The notes beneath the pieces are model-generated. The model did not search any database and was not told where the DNA came from. It saw nothing but the letters and a program-made list of their open reading frames with translations. From Bacillus sp. AFS037270 (GTDB lineage Bacteria; Bacillota; Bacilli; Bacillales_B; DSM-18226), in the NCBI RefSeq assembly GCF_002585305.1, contig NZ_NUNF01000064.1:1-16334 (forward strand): a stretch of 16,334 bases of DNA, given 5' to 3'. Shown here piece by piece: positions 16,270-16,334 of the stretch. Numbering within the stretch: the first letter of the stretch is position 1; each line of letters begins with the position of its first letter. The position numbers and the translations under genes were made by a program.

Positions 16270-16334
16270 CAAAAGCGCAAGTGCCTTGAACAGCCCCGAC
16301 AAGCATAAGACGTTTCAGGGAAAGAAGGCGTTCT
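16270..16334 (+). repeat. Palindromic intergenic repeat, copy E (cut by window edge)
   Basis: Begins AAAAGCGCAAGTGCCTTGAACAG and continues with GACAAGCATAAGACG, matching the first half of copies B and D (core GACARGCATAAGACG). The second half lies outside the window. It starts right after the yaaC stop. Confidence 0.8.

Overview
This window is a conserved, low-GC chromosomal segment from an endospore-forming member of the Bacillaceae, given in reverse relative to the usual Bacillus subtilis map. Gene content and order match the origin-proximal B. subtilis block yaaC - guaB - dacA - pdxS - pdxT - serS - tRNA-Ser - dck/dgk - yaaH - yaaI - tadA - scr - dnaX - yaaK - recR - yaaL - bofA - rrn. Endospore formation is supported by bofA (pro-sigma-K checkpoint) and yaaH/sleL (spore cortex hydrolase). 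The species cannot be fixed by eye; protein divergence from B. subtilis and the kind of intergenic repeat suggest a related Bacillaceae genus rather than B. subtilis itself.

Layout, left to right. Positions 1-146 hold the tandem promoters and boxA-like leader of an rRNA operon that is transcribed leftward out of the window. Then, on the minus strand: bofA, yaaL, recR, yaaK and dnaX (a replication/recombination operon with a clear promoter at 3753-3782), the SRP RNA gene scr with its own promoter and terminator, and tadA. On the plus strand follow yaaI-yaaH and the deoxynucleoside kinase pair dgk-dck. The minus strand resumes with tRNA-Ser(UGA), serS under a serine T-box riboswitch, the PLP synthase operon pdxS-pdxT, dacA and guaB. 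Finally yaaC is divergent from guaB, and the promoter inferred for it is interleaved with the guaB promoter.

How they work together: mostly informational and precursor-supply housekeeping. These are DNA polymerase III clamp loader, RecR repair, SRP targeting, wobble deamination, serine charging with tRNA-level feedback, purine salvage and synthesis (Dgk, Dck, GuaB), vitamin B6 synthesis and peptidoglycan maturation.

The most notable non-genic signal is a family of GC-rich palindromic intergenic repeats. There are five copies (1570-1632, 8351-8449, 10057-10095, 11028-11150, and one cut by the right edge from 16270). Two lie inside the yaaK-recR and pdxS-pdxT operons and one lies in the serS leader between the T-box terminator and the start codon. 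I found no new defence, mobile or biosynthetic system; the protein-coding content is ordinary core genome.
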